Shown here: one piece after another, positions 23,446 to 32,500 of the stretch
How positions within the stretch are numbered: position 1 is the first letter of the stretch
How the letters are laid out: every line of letters begins with the position of its first letter
Assembly (NCBI GenBank): GCA_910577645.1
Contig: CAJTOL010000021.1
Coordinates: 1-54,373, forward strand
Direction: 5' to 3'
Source: an uncultured Lachnospiraceae bacterium
GTDB lineage: Bacteria; Bacillota; Clostridia; Lachnospirales; Lachnospiraceae
Length of the DNA: 54,373 nt
Translations under genes and position numbers: made by a program
Notes under the pieces: model-generated
The model's database searches: none
The model's input: only the letters and a program-made list of their open reading frames with translations
Told to the model about the DNA's origin: nothing

Positions 23446-23739
23446 ATGCTGGACAGAAGCCAGTTTATGCCCATTGTATATCTGAAAAAGGCCAAGTTTA
23501 CGGGAAGTTATAAAGGGATGCGCTACCGGATGGAAAAGGCGTCCCGCCCGGCAGAGAGCGGCGGGGAAGGGGAAGAAGAAACCATTCTTACGGTTTCCGC
23601 CTGGCCTGAGCCATTAAGCTTTGATGCCACCCCAAAGAACCAGATTCTTCAGGAGGGATTTTCCTTTGATGAAAAGGGAATTGAGTCGGGAATCCAGTGG
23701 CTGAACCAGGTTTATGACACAGTAAGGAACAGATATTAA
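23446..23739 (+). CDS. Conserved hypothetical protein (Lachnospiraceae-type, next to polA)
   Basis: A 97-residue soluble protein. Visible features are FMPIVYLKKAKFTGSYKGMRYRME near the start, an acidic Gly/Glu spacer, and SAWPEPLSFDATP followed by GIESGIQWLNQVY. I recall similar small proteins in related clostridia but know of no function. A ribosome-binding site (AGGAAGCAGGAA) precedes the ATG, and codon use looks normal. It lies 59 bp behind polA and 48 bp before the alanine symporter, probably in the same transcription unit. Confidence 0.65.
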   Translation: MLDRSQFMPIVYLKKAKFTGSYKGMRYRMEKASRPAESGGEGEEETILTVSAWPEPLSFDATPKNQILQEGFSFDEKGIESGIQWLNQVYDTVRNRY

Positions 23740-23787
23740 CGACTGGAGCGGTTGTGGAACGTTCCGGACGGATACGAGGGGGATTAG

Positions 23788-25176
23788 ATGCTGCAGGTAA
23801 TTGAAGCAATTAACAAAGAAGTCAATACATTTATTTGGGGAGTCCCTGCTATGATTTGTATAATCGGCGTTGGTTTGTATTTAAGCTTCCGCCTCCATTT
23901 TATCCAAATCCGCAAATTCTCCTATGCCATGAAAACTACCATCGGCAGGGTGTTCCGCAAACGGGAGGCTTCTGATGGGGCTATGACTCCGTTTCAGGCA
24001 GTCTGTACGGCGCTGGCTGCCACTGTGGGAACAGGAAATATTGCCGGAGTAGCAGGGGCCATTGCCATTGGAGGGCCGGGAGCAGTGTTCTGGATGTGGG
24101 TCTCTGCCTTACTTGGCATGTGCACCAAATTTTCGGAAGTAACCCTGGCCGTTCATTTTCGGGAGACCAATGAAAACGGGGATCTGGTAGGAGGTCCCAT
24201 GTATTATATAAAAAATGGCCTTGGATACCAGTGGCGCTGGCTTGCGGTCGTGTTTTCTGTTTTCGGAATATTTACCGTATTCGGCACAGGAAATGCAACC
24301 CAGGTCAACACCATTACAGCGGCGGTAAACTCGGCTCTGCTTAATTATAACCTGGTAACAGAGGACTCTCTGACAGTAGGAAACCTGATAATGGGTACAG
24401 GGCTTGCCCTCCTGGTAGGACTGGTACTGTTAGGCGGAATTAAGAGAATTGGCCGTGTAACGGAGCGTCTGGTGCCTTTTATGGCCCTGCTCTATATTGT
24501 TCTGGCCCTGGGGGTGGTAGTTTTAAACCTGCAGCGAGTGCCAGGGGTTCTTTATTCCATTGTTTACGGAGCCTTTCACCCGGAAGCGATTACAGGCGGT
24601 ATAGTGGGAAGCTTTTTTATGAGTATGAAAAACGGCGTGTCCAGGGGGATTTTCTCCAACGAGGCAGGTCTGGGCACCGGCTCCATCGCCCATGCCTGCG
24701 CGGATACCAGAAAGCCGGTTAAACAGGGGCTGTTTGGAATTTTTGAGGTGTTTACCGACACTATCCTGATTTGTACTCTGACGGCTTTGGTAATTTTATG
24801 CAGCGGAGTGCCGGTAAATTATGGCAGCGCGGCAGGAGCGGAGCTTACCATCCGTGGTTTTACCTCCACCTATGGAAGCTGGGTTTCCATCTTCACGGCA
24901 GTGGCCATGTGTTGCTTTGCTTTTTCCACTATTATTGGCTGGGGGCTTTATGGAGCCAGATGCATCGAATATCTGTTTTCTCCAAAGGTAATCCGGCCCT
25001 TTATGATTCTTTATTCTCTGGTTGCCATCTTAGGCGCCACCGTGGATTTAGGGCTTTTGTGGAGTATTGCAGATACCTTTAACGGCCTGATGTCTATTCC
25101 CAATCTAATTGCCCTTTTCCTTCTGTCGGGTACGGTTGTAAAGCTGGTAAAGGAGCATTTTGAGATGGAGGGGTAA
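23788..25176 (+). CDS. Sodium:alanine (AGCS family) symporter
   Basis: A 462-residue integral membrane protein with about 11 membrane segments that takes up alanine or glycine with Na+. AGCS marks are TPFQAVCTALAATVGTGNIAGVAGAIAIGGPGA split over residues 66-98, GGPMYYIKNGLG, and SRGIFSNEAGLGTGSIAHA near 285-305. A GAGGGGG site lies in front of the ATG. The downstream gene at 25215 may be co-transcribed. Confidence 0.93.
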   Translation: MLQVIEAINKEVNTFIWGVPAMICIIGVGLYLSFRLHFIQIRKFSYAMKTTIGRVFRKREASDGAMTPFQAVCTALAATVGTGNIAGVAGAIAIGGPGAVFWMWVSALLGMCTKFSEVTLAVHFRETNENGDLVGGPMYYIKNGLGYQWRWLAVVFSVFGIFTVFGTGNATQVNTITAAVNSALLNYNLVTEDSLTVGNLIMGTGLALLVGLVLLGGIKRIGRVTERLVPFMALLYIVLALGVVVLNLQRVPGVLYSIVYGAFHPEAITGGIVGSFFMSMKNGVSRGIFSNEAGLGTGSIAHACADTRKPVKQGLFGIFEVFTDTILICTLTALVILCSGVPVNYGSAAGAELTIRGFTSTYGSWVSIFTAVAMCCFAFSTIIGWGLYGARCIEYLFSPKVIRPFMILYSLVAILGATVDLGLLWSIADTFNGLMSIPNLIALFLLSGTVVKLVKEHFEMEG

Positions 25177-25214
25177 TGTCCCCTTGTTCACTGAGGGTAA
25201 GGTTTTAGGAGAAA

Positions 25215-25538
25215 ATGGAAATGGAAGAGAACAATAGAACCTGGCTTTCCACAGAGGCTGTCTGGCCCCTGCTGGAAAAGCATCAAAATACGGTTTTTCA
25301 CACAGCCAAGGGGCTGGAATTTACCTATATAATAAAGGGCGGGGAGATGTTTGTGGACAGGCGTTCCAAGTCCATAACCAAAGCTACTGTGGAAAAAGCA
25401 TATGAAAAGGTAAAAGAGGACAATGGACAGACCATTCACGGCCCTAAAAAGCTCAGCGTATTTGGAGCCCCTTATATCTGGGCCGTATTTGCCGGACTGG
25501 GACTTGTGGGAACAGGAAAAAGGGATGCCGCAAAATAA
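25215..25538 (+). CDS. Conserved hypothetical protein
   Basis: A 107-residue protein, not recognised. The middle (FTYIIKGGEMFVDRRSKSITKATVEKAYEKV) looks like a compact alpha/beta fold, and the end (SVFGAPYIWAVFAGLGLVGTG) is mildly hydrophobic. GGAG precedes the ATG; a second in-frame ATG is at 25221. Its stop codon lies inside the left arm of the palindrome at 25530-25584. Confidence 0.6.
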   Translation: MEMEENNRTWLSTEAVWPLLEKHQNTVFHTAKGLEFTYIIKGGEMFVDRRSKSITKATVEKAYEKVKEDNGQTIHGPKKLSVFGAPYIWAVFAGLGLVGTGKRDAAK

Positions 25539-25584
25539 AACCCGGCGGACTTCCATTGGAGCTGTCCGCCATATTTTATTTTGC
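25530..25584. repeat. Palindrome copy B (probable bidirectional terminator)
   Basis: Outer stem GCAAAATAAAA (25530-25540) with TTTTATTTTGC (25574-25584), a 3/3 internal loop, inner stem GGCGGAC (25544-25550) with GTCCGCC (25564-25570), and a 13-nt loop. It has the same outer core and two-stem architecture as 321-386, and again lies between convergent genes. Read leftward, its edge (25572-25591) matches 51992-52011 with one mismatch in 20. Confidence 0.8.
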
Positions 25585-25595
25585 GACACCCTCTT

Positions 25596-26585
25596 TCAGT
25601 TTACAACATCTTTGCTGCAGAGATAACCATGACTGGACTGTGCTGTTCTGACTGCCCGGTTTACGGCCACCCCAAGAACATAGGAGGCCAGAGTCCCCGC
25701 CACATTGATGTCTGCCGGTTCCGCCCCTGCAGATACGGCATAAACCGAATCGCCGTCAGCGGTGGTGTGCACCGGACGGATGGTGCGGGCCAGGCCGTTA
25801 TGAGCCATGGAAGCGATTTTGTTTACCTGGGCTTTGGTAAAAGAGCCGTTGGTAATTACTGCGCCGATGGTGGTGTTTCCGGTAAACAGATCCGGCAGGG
25901 CAGCAATATCTTTTAGAAATTCTTCTTCTGTTGAGAGAAGTCCGTCCTTTTTTTGATTTAGCAGGCCTGCAATCTGCAGTCCGGTATCAATATCAAACAC
26001 ATCTCCCAGAGCGTTAACCGCCACAATGGCGCCTACCTTCAGCCTGTCCGCCTGGACGGCAAAACATCCCAAACCGCTTTTCATGGCGTATTGAGGCCCA
26101 CGGTATTTTCCTACCGTACAGCCGCATCCAACGCCCTGGTTTCCTTCCGGAACCGGCAGGGCGCTTTTTTTGCGCCTGTCTCCATCCTCACAGGCTTTGT
26201 AGGCCATGGCAGGATCCGGCCGCACATCCGGACGGCCGATTACCAGATCAAACACACAGGATTGACAGACCAGAGGAACTTTGGTAATACCTGTATCAAA
26301 GCCGATATTCCGCTCTTCCAGATATTTCATTACGCCTCCGGCGGCATCCAGGCCAAAGGCGGATCCTCCTGACAGCAGAAGGCCGTGGATGCCTTCCGAT
26401 GCGGCCAGAGGATCCAAAAGCGGGGTTTCTCTGGAAGCAGGGCCGCCGCCCCGCACTGCCACACCGGCGGGAGAGCAGGCGTCAAACAGCAAAACAGTGC
26501 AGCCGGTAGCCGCCTCATAATCCTGGGCATGGCCTACGGTAAAGCCGCCTACTTCTAACAAGGGAATCGGGGTTAAATTTTTCAT
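25596..26585 (-). CDS. P1 family peptidase (DmpA/BapA-like N-terminal nucleophile amidohydrolase)
   Basis: A 329-residue member of the family containing L-aminopeptidase/D-esterase DmpA and beta-peptidyl aminopeptidases. It has VGHAQDYEAATGCTV, LLSGGSAFGLDAAGGVMKYLEE and, late, GNTTIGAVITNG followed by ARTIRPVHTTADGDSVYA. In the family the precursor cuts itself in front of a Ser or Thr; here the Thr of GNTTIGAV is the probable nucleophile (inferred by alignment from memory). The start codon overlaps the stop of the ECF transporter gene by 4 bases, so translation is coupled. The pairing suggests the peptidase processes what the transporter imports, e.g. a beta-alanyl amide. Confidence 0.87.
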   Translation of the reverse strand: MKNLTPIPLLEVGGFTVGHAQDYEAATGCTVLLFDACSPAGVAVRGGGPASRETPLLDPLAASEGIHGLLLSGGSAFGLDAAGGVMKYLEERNIGFDTGITKVPLVCQSCVFDLVIGRPDVRPDPAMAYKACEDGDRRKKSALPVPEGNQGVGCGCTVGKYRGPQYAMKSGLGCFAVQADRLKVGAIVAVNALGDVFDIDTGLQIAGLLNQKKDGLLSTEEEFLKDIAALPDLFTGNTTIGAVITNGSFTKAQVNKIASMAHNGLARTIRPVHTTADGDSVYAVSAGAEPADINVAGTLASYVLGVAVNRAVRTAQSSHGYLCSKDVVN

Positions 26586-27235
26586 CGGGAAAAAGCCTCC
26601 TTTGACGCAAAAAGAGCCCTGCCTGCTGCCTGGGTTAAAAGGGCGGCGATAAGGGCTTCCGGTATGCCGTTTAAACCAACCACCCCCATAATCACTCCAA
26701 AAAGGAGAGAGGGATCCGTACCGCCTGCCCGGGCATATTGTTCCCCGAAAAGCAGGTAAATTAGGCTCATAACGCCTATGGTGTTTACCATGGATCCTAT
26801 AAAGCCGGAGAGAAGAAGGGGGAGAGAAAGCCCTTTCATCCGCTTTTTAAAAAAGAGGAACCCATAGCCGGAAACAATACCGATAAGGATACGGGGAAGG
26901 ACAGCCACAATCAGACTCTGAAAGCCTCCGTGAAATTCCGGGCTTAAGCTGTAAAAGGGAGTAAATACAAAAGAAGTGATATTGGGCTGGATGGTAGCCT
27001 TTACCACACTTGTAATACCGAAGATCCCTCCCAGGGCTCCGCCGGCTTTGGGGCCTAACAGGCAGGCGCCGATGATAACCGGAATATGCATGGTAGTGGC
27101 GTTCATAAAGGGCAGGGGAATATAGCCCAGGGGCGTAAATGCCATTACCAGCATAATTGCGGTGAGAAATGCCATCTGTGCCATAAGAAGCACAGAGCTG
27201 TCCTTAGGTGCTTGGTTGATTTTTTGCATATTCAA
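26582..27235 (-). CDS. ECF transporter S component (substrate-specific membrane subunit)
   Basis: A 217-residue membrane protein with about six segments. It has MHIPVIIGACLLGPKAGGALGGIFG and the N-terminal Ala-rich helix (LMAQMAFLTAIMLVMAF) used to dock the ECF module. The ligand is unknown. The sequence reminds me of the pantothenate group of S components, which would fit the coupled P1 peptidase because pantothenate is a beta-alanine amide, but this is a weak guess. No ATPases or EcfT are nearby; it would share the cell's common module. The start is taken as TTG 27235 (GGAGG six bases before); the ATG at 27229 is the alternative, at 12 bases. Confidence 0.82.
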   Translation of the reverse strand: MNMQKINQAPKDSSVLLMAQMAFLTAIMLVMAFTPLGYIPLPFMNATTMHIPVIIGACLLGPKAGGALGGIFGITSVVKATIQPNITSFVFTPFYSLSPEFHGGFQSLIVAVLPRILIGIVSGYGFLFFKKRMKGLSLPLLLSGFIGSMVNTIGVMSLIYLLFGEQYARAGGTDPSLLFGVIMGVVGLNGIPEALIAALLTQAAGRALFASKEAFSR

Positions 27236-27250
27236 TTTTTACCTCCTGCT

Positions 27251-27275
27251 GGTATCCCCTTAATCGGGGTACACC
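27251..27275 (-). promoter_or_regulatory. Leader hairpin in front of the ECF gene's ribosome-binding site
   Basis: Read leftward, GGTGTACCCC-GATTAA-GGGGATACC forms a stem of about nine pairs with one bulge, ending four bases before the GGAGG. It may modulate translation; it is too small to be a known riboswitch. Confidence 0.4.
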
Positions 27276-27291
27276 GCTTGATTTTGAGGGT

Positions 27292-27320
27292 ATTGTACGA
27301 CAATATTTTAGGAATTGCAA
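27292..27320 (-). promoter_or_regulatory. Promoter of the ECF-P1 peptidase operon
   Basis: Read leftward: TTGCAA (27320-27315), 17-bp spacer, TACAAT (27297-27292). Confidence 0.7.
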
Positions 27321-27376
27321 GAAAAATTTACTTCAGATAAGAATATTGCAAAATGAAATGAGGGAACTTTCTATTC

Positions 27377-27396
27377 GTAACAGTCTAAACTGTTAC
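27377..27396. promoter_or_regulatory. 20-bp palindrome upstream of plsX, candidate operator
   Basis: GTAACAG (27377-27383), 6-nt spacer, CTGTTAC (27390-27396): a perfect dyad about 30 bases upstream of the plsX -35. Position and symmetry suggest a regulator of phospholipid/fatty-acid genes; none is encoded in this window. Confidence 0.5.
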
Positions 27397-27424
27397 AATT
27401 CTGGAAAATCTATGAAAAATAATA

Positions 27425-27453
27425 TTGATTTCTATAATAATATCTAGTATATT
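27425..27453 (+). promoter_or_regulatory. Candidate promoter of the plsX operon
   Basis: TTGATT (27425-27430), 17-bp spacer, TATATT (27448-27453) in an AT-rich stretch 33 bases before the plsX start. Confidence 0.55.
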
Positions 27454-27485
27454 ATGTTGTAGATTAGCCGAAAGGAGAATCACAT

Positions 27486-28499
27486 ATGATTAAAGTAGCC
27501 GTAGATGCTATGGGAGGAGACTATGCTCCGTCTCAGATGGTTGCCGGCGCCATAGCCGCTGCAAATCTGAGAAAGGACATTCAGGTTGTCCTGGTTGGCC
27601 GCAAGGAGGATGTGGAGAAGGAGCTTTCCGGAAAAGATTACCCCCATGATCGGATCCAGATTGCCCACGCCTCTGAGGTAATTGCCACAGAAGAGCCTCC
27701 GGTCAATGCCATCCGCAAAAAAAAGGACTCTTCTATTGTAGTGGGAATGAACCTGGTAAAAAAAGGCGAAGCAGACGCATTTGTGTCCGCAGGCAGCTCC
27801 GGGGCAGTTTTGGTAGGCGGGCAGGTGATTGTCGGAAGGATCAAGGGAGTGGAAAGGCCGCCTCTTGCGCCTCTGATTCCTACGGAAAAAGGAGTGTCCC
27901 TGTTGATTGACTGCGGAGCCAATGTAGACGCAAGACCGTCTCACCTGGTTCAATTTGCACGTATGGGTTCTATCTATATGGAGCATGTTATGGGTGTAAA
28001 AAATCCCAGGGTGGCCATTGTCAATATCGGTGCAGAGGAAGAGAAAGGAAATGCTTTGGTAAAGGAAACCTTTCCTCTTTTAAAAGCCTGCACGGATATT
28101 AATTTTACCGGCAGCATCGAGGCTCGGGAGATCCCTCACGGAGGCGCAGATGTTATTGTCTGTGAGGCTTTTGTAGGAAATGTTATCCTAAAGCTTTACG
28201 AAGGAGTGGGAGCTACTCTTATCAGTAAGGTAAAAGCCGGCATGATGACCAGCTTAAAGAGCAAGATAGGGGCTCTCCTTGTGAAACCGGCTTTAAAGGA
28301 AACTTTAAAGTCCTTTGATGCCAGCCAGTACGGAGGCGCGCCGCTGCTGGGCTTAAAGGGTCTGGTGGTAAAGACCCACGGTAATTCCAAGGCCAATGAG
28401 GTCTGCAATTCTATTATTCAATGTGTTACCTTTAAGGAACAGGGTATCAATGAAAAAATTAAAGAGAGTCTTTCCATAGAGACTCAGGAACAAAATTAG
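27486..28499 (+). CDS. plsX: Phosphate acyltransferase PlsX
   Basis: Makes acyl-phosphate from acyl-ACP, the first step of phospholipid synthesis in most Gram-positive bacteria. The 337-residue length is normal. Family motifs are VAVDAMGGDYAPSQMV (4-19), VSAGSSGAVLVGG (about 100-112) and VNIGAEEEKGN, plus the FVGNVILKLYEGV region near 220. It opens the standard cluster with acpP, its donor, 11 bp downstream. GAAAGGAG precedes the ATG. Confidence 0.96.
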   Translation: MIKVAVDAMGGDYAPSQMVAGAIAAANLRKDIQVVLVGRKEDVEKELSGKDYPHDRIQIAHASEVIATEEPPVNAIRKKKDSSIVVGMNLVKKGEADAFVSAGSSGAVLVGGQVIVGRIKGVERPPLAPLIPTEKGVSLLIDCGANVDARPSHLVQFARMGSIYMEHVMGVKNPRVAIVNIGAEEEKGNALVKETFPLLKACTDINFTGSIEAREIPHGGADVIVCEAFVGNVILKLYEGVGATLISKVKAGMMTSLKSKIGALLVKPALKETLKSFDASQYGGAPLLGLKGLVVKTHGNSKANEVCNSIIQCVTFKEQGINEKIKESLSIETQEQN

Positions 28500-28510
28500 G
28501 AGGATGTAAG

Positions 28511-28741
28511 ATGGAATTCGAAAAACTGCAGAATATTATTGCGGAGGTATTAAACATTGAACCGGAGGAGGTAACCATGACCTCCACCTTTGTGGATGAT
28601 TTAGGTGCAGATTCTCTGGACATTTTCCAGATTATTATGGGGATTGAAGAAGAATTTGATATTAAAATTCCGGATGATGCCGCTGAAAATATCGTTTCTG
28701 TAGGCGATGCTGTGGAGCAGATTAAAAATGCATTAAATTGA
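28511..28741 (+). CDS. acpP: Acyl carrier protein
   Basis: A 76-residue acidic four-helix protein that carries growing acyl chains on a phosphopantetheine arm. The attachment serine is in the DLGADSLD motif (Ser37). It is co-transcribed with plsX. A terminator-like hairpin after it (28757-28793) may reduce read-through into rnc-smc-ftsY. Confidence 0.97.
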   Translation: MEFEKLQNIIAEVLNIEPEEVTMTSTFVDDLGADSLDIFQIIMGIEEEFDIKIPDDAAENIVSVGDAVEQIKNALN

Positions 28742-28756
28742 AAAGTGGAACTTTAG

Positions 28757-28793
28757 AGAGAGGCTGTCCCGGGGTGGCACGGCCTCTTTTTGA
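28757..28793 (+). terminator. Terminator / attenuator between acpP and rnc
   Basis: AGAGGC (28759-28764) pairs with GCCTCT (28782-28787), extended by GT/AC after one mismatch, followed by five T and GATG. Since rnc follows directly without a clear promoter, partial termination is likely. Confidence 0.65.
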
Positions 28794-28815
28794 TGATCTG
28801 TAACAGGAGGACCAG

Positions 28816-29538
28816 ATGAAAAGAACACAAGAAGGATTGGAAAAGTCCATTGGATACCGGTTTGGCAACCGGAGGCTTCTGACCCAGGCATTAACTCACA
28901 GTTCTTATGCCAATGAGCACCGGATGGATAAAATGGCCTGTAATGAAAGGCTGGAATTTTTGGGGGATGCGGTGTTAGAGCTTTTATCCAGCGAATTTTT
29001 GTTTGACCATTTTCCCCAGATGCCGGAGGGAGATCTGACCAAAACCCGGGCAAGAATGGTCTGTGAGCCGGCTTTGGCTTACTGTGCCAGAGAAATTTCT
29101 TTGGGGGATTATCTGCTTTTGGGAAAAGGGGAGGAGGCAACCGGAGGAAGGATGCGGGAGTCTGTGGTTTCCGATGCCTTTGAGGCGGTTATCGGCGCTA
29201 TTTACCTGGATGGTGGTCTTGCTAATGCAAAAGAGTTTGTTCATCGTTTTGTGATGAACGATATGGAGAATAAACAGCTCTTTTATGATAGCAAGACTAT
29301 CCTGCAGGAGAAAATCCAGAGCATGGGGGAAGAAGTCCTCTCTTATGAGATTTTAAAAGAGGAAGGCCCGGATCACAATAAGCTGTTTGAGGTAAGGGCC
29401 ATGATAGGAAACAGAGAAATTGGCAGGGGGGAAGGAAGGTCGAAAAAGTCGGCGGAGCAGGAGGCGGCTTATCGGGCGATTTTGGCCCTTCGGGAAAATC
29501 CGGAAACTTCTGGCCAGGCAGGTGACATATGTATTTAA
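28816..29538 (+). CDS. rnc: Ribonuclease III
   Basis: Cuts double-stranded RNA (rRNA precursors, structured mRNAs). The catalytic domain with signature NERLEFLGDAVLEL (43-56) and the second acidic motif VVSDAFEAVIGAIYLD (about 116-131) is followed by a double-stranded-RNA-binding domain (about 160-230, with GEGRSKKSAEQEAAYRAIL). At 240 residues the length is normal. It overlaps smc by 10 bp. Confidence 0.96.
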   Translation: MKRTQEGLEKSIGYRFGNRRLLTQALTHSSYANEHRMDKMACNERLEFLGDAVLELLSSEFLFDHFPQMPEGDLTKTRARMVCEPALAYCAREISLGDYLLLGKGEEATGGRMRESVVSDAFEAVIGAIYLDGGLANAKEFVHRFVMNDMENKQLFYDSKTILQEKIQSMGEEVLSYEILKEEGPDHNKLFEVRAMIGNREIGRGEGRSKKSAEQEAAYRAILALRENPETSGQAGDICI

Positions 29539-32500
29539 AAAGTATTGAAATTCAGGGGTTTAAATCCTTTGCCAACAAAATTGTTTTTGAGTTTCACAAC
29601 GGCATTACCGGCATTGTAGGCCCCAACGGATCCGGAAAGAGCAATGTAGCGGATGCAGTCCGATGGGTTTTGGGAGAACAGAGGGTAAAGCAGCTTCGGG
29701 GGGCATCCATGCAGGATGTGATCTTTGCAGGTACGGAGATGCGAAAGCCTCAGGGCTTTGCCTATGTAGCCATTACACTGGACAATGGGGATCATCAGCT
29801 TGCCATTGACTATGATCAGGTTACCGTGTCAAGAAGGCTTTACCGCTCCGGTGAAAGCGAGTACCGGATAAACGGCAGTCCCTGCCGCTTAAAGGATATA
29901 AATGAGCTGTTTTATGACACGGGTATCGGAAAAGAAGGCTATTCCATTATCGGCCAGGGTCAGATAGATAAGATCTTAAGCGGAAAGCCGGAAGAACGCA
30001 GGGAGCTTTTTGATGAGGCAGCAGGGATTGTAAAGTTTAAGCGGCGCAAGGCCATTGCCCAGAAAAAGCTGGAAGATGAGCGGCAGAATCTGGTCCGAGT
30101 AAGCGATATTTTGTCTGAGCTGGAAAAACAGGTAGGCCCTTTGGAGAAACAGGCCCAGGCTGCCAGAGAATACCTGCGCCTGAAGGAAAATCTAAAGCAT
30201 TTGGATGTAAACCTCTTTCTCTCGGAAACCGGCGTCTTAAAGGATCAGATGGACGATGCAAAAAAGAATGAGGAGATTGTATTTCAGGATCTGGAACGGG
30301 TAAAAAGGGAATCCGAGGCGATTCGTCAGGAATATGACGCCCTGGAAACGGCCCTTACTTTGCTGGAGGAGAAAATTACTGCAAGCCGAGGGGAGGAATC
30401 CCAGAGAACGGTTGAGAAGGGAAGCCTGGAAGGACAAATTAACGTCTTAAAGGAGCAAATCAATACGGAACGGATGAATGAAGAGCATATCCGCCACCGT
30501 ATGGAGGCGATAGAGGCGGAGAATGCCCAGCGGCAGAACCAGATTCAGGACTATGAGAGAGAGAAAAAGGCATCCTCCTCCTATATTTCTGAGGTAATCA
30601 ACCGGCAGAAGGAGGCGGAGGCCTCCCTGATGGAGCAGGATACCGCCATCTTAGATACCCAGGATCAGATTGAGGCCCTTAAACAGGCGGTTATTGATAC
30701 CTTAAATGAAAAGGCCAGCGTAAATGCCAGAGATCAGCGCTATGAGGCTATGCTTGAGCAGATCAATACCCGCCGGGCAGAGGTAAGCCAGAAGCTTTTA
30801 AAGTCGAAAAGCGATGAGTCCGTCCAGGATCTGCAGATTGCCGCAGAGCAGAAGCGGCTGGAAGAAATCGACGAAGCCATCCGCAGCCTGCTGATTCGGG
30901 AGACAGAGACAGAAGAAAAGGCATCTAAGGCGTCCGTGGAAGTGAAGCGGCTTAATAAAGCCTTAAACGACTGCCAGCAGGCCTACCACAGAAACAACAC
31001 CAAGCTGGAATCCCTCCGGAATCTGGCGGAACGTTATGAGGGATACGGCCAGAGCATCCGCCGGGTGATGGAGGCCAGAGATCGGATTCACGGCGTCCGG
31101 GGGGTTGTGGCGGATCTGATTACGGTAGATAAAAAATATGAGGCGGCCATAGAGACGGCCCTGGGGGGCAGTATTCAGAACATTGTTACGGACTCGGAGG
31201 AAACGGCCAAACGCCTTATTGAATACTTAAAGAAAAATAAATTTGGCCGGGCTACATTCCTGCCTCTTACAAGCATTGGAAACCGCACTTCCTTTACTCA
31301 GGAAAACGCTCTGAAAGAGCCGGGGGTTCTGGGCCTTGCCAATAAACTGGTACATGCAGATAAAGAATATGAAGGGCTGCTAAAGTACCTGCTGGGCCGG
31401 GTGATAGTGGTGGATTCCATAGACAACGCCATTGCCCTGGCAAGGAAATACCAGTACTCCCTGAGGATTGTAACCCTGGAGGGAGAACTTTTAAACGCCG
31501 GAGGTTCTATGACCGGAGGCGCTTTTAAAAATACCAGCAACCTTCTGGGAAGAAAGAGGGAGATTGAAGAGCTGGAGGAAGCCTGCAAAAAGGCGCTGTT
31601 CCAGGTAGACAGAACCAATGAAAACCTGGTTCTTCAGGAAGGGCTTTTAGCCGGCTTTAATGAGGAGATGGAAAAACAGCGTCAGGAGAAGCAGGCCCTT
31701 TATCTGGAGCAGAATACGGTGCGCCTTGGCATCAGCCAGCTGGAAGAAAAAAAGGCGGAAATTGCCGAGTCTGCTTCGGATATGGTAACGGAGCACAGGC
31801 AGCTGGAGGAGCAGAGCCGGGAAATTACGGAAAACCGGCTTCAGTTAAAGGCTGAGACCGATGCTCTAAAAGACAGAGGGCAGAAAAACCAGGAGGAAAT
31901 CGAGAGCCTCACCGCAGTTTTAGAGGCCGGAAAAAAGGAGAGGGAGATCCTTGCAAAGGAGCTGTCTGCGGTGCAGATGGAAACCGCAGGACTTAAGCAG
32001 AAGGAAGATTTCCTGAATGAAAATATCCGCCGGGTACATGAAGAGATCCGGAAAGGGAAAGAAGAGCTGGAAGGCCTTACAAAAGGCAGCCAGGGAAGCG
32101 GCCTTGCCATCCAGGCAAGAGAAGCGGAAATTGCCGGGATTGAGGCTCAGATAGAAGAGAGCAAAGCCAGGATGGAAACTCTTCAGGAGGAAATTTCTGC
32201 TCTTACCCGGGAAAAGGAAGAAACCTCCAGACGTCAGAAAGGCTTTTTTGAAAAGCGGGAATCTTTGTCAGAGCAGGTTTCCAGCCTGGACAAAGATTTG
32301 TTCCGTATCCAGAGCCACAGAGAAAAGCTGGATGAACGGATGGAATCTCATGTGGCTTACATGTGGAACGAATATGAGCTGACCTATACTACCGCAGAGT
32401 CCCTGCGGGACCCGGAGCTTACTTCTGTGCCGGAAATGAAAAAGCAGATTGAAACCATAAAGGCTGACATAAAGGGACTGGGAAATGTTAATGTCAATGC

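Noticed and set aside
27480..27986. 168-residue reverse-strand frame over plsX
   Set aside because: Antisense shadow of a conserved gene.
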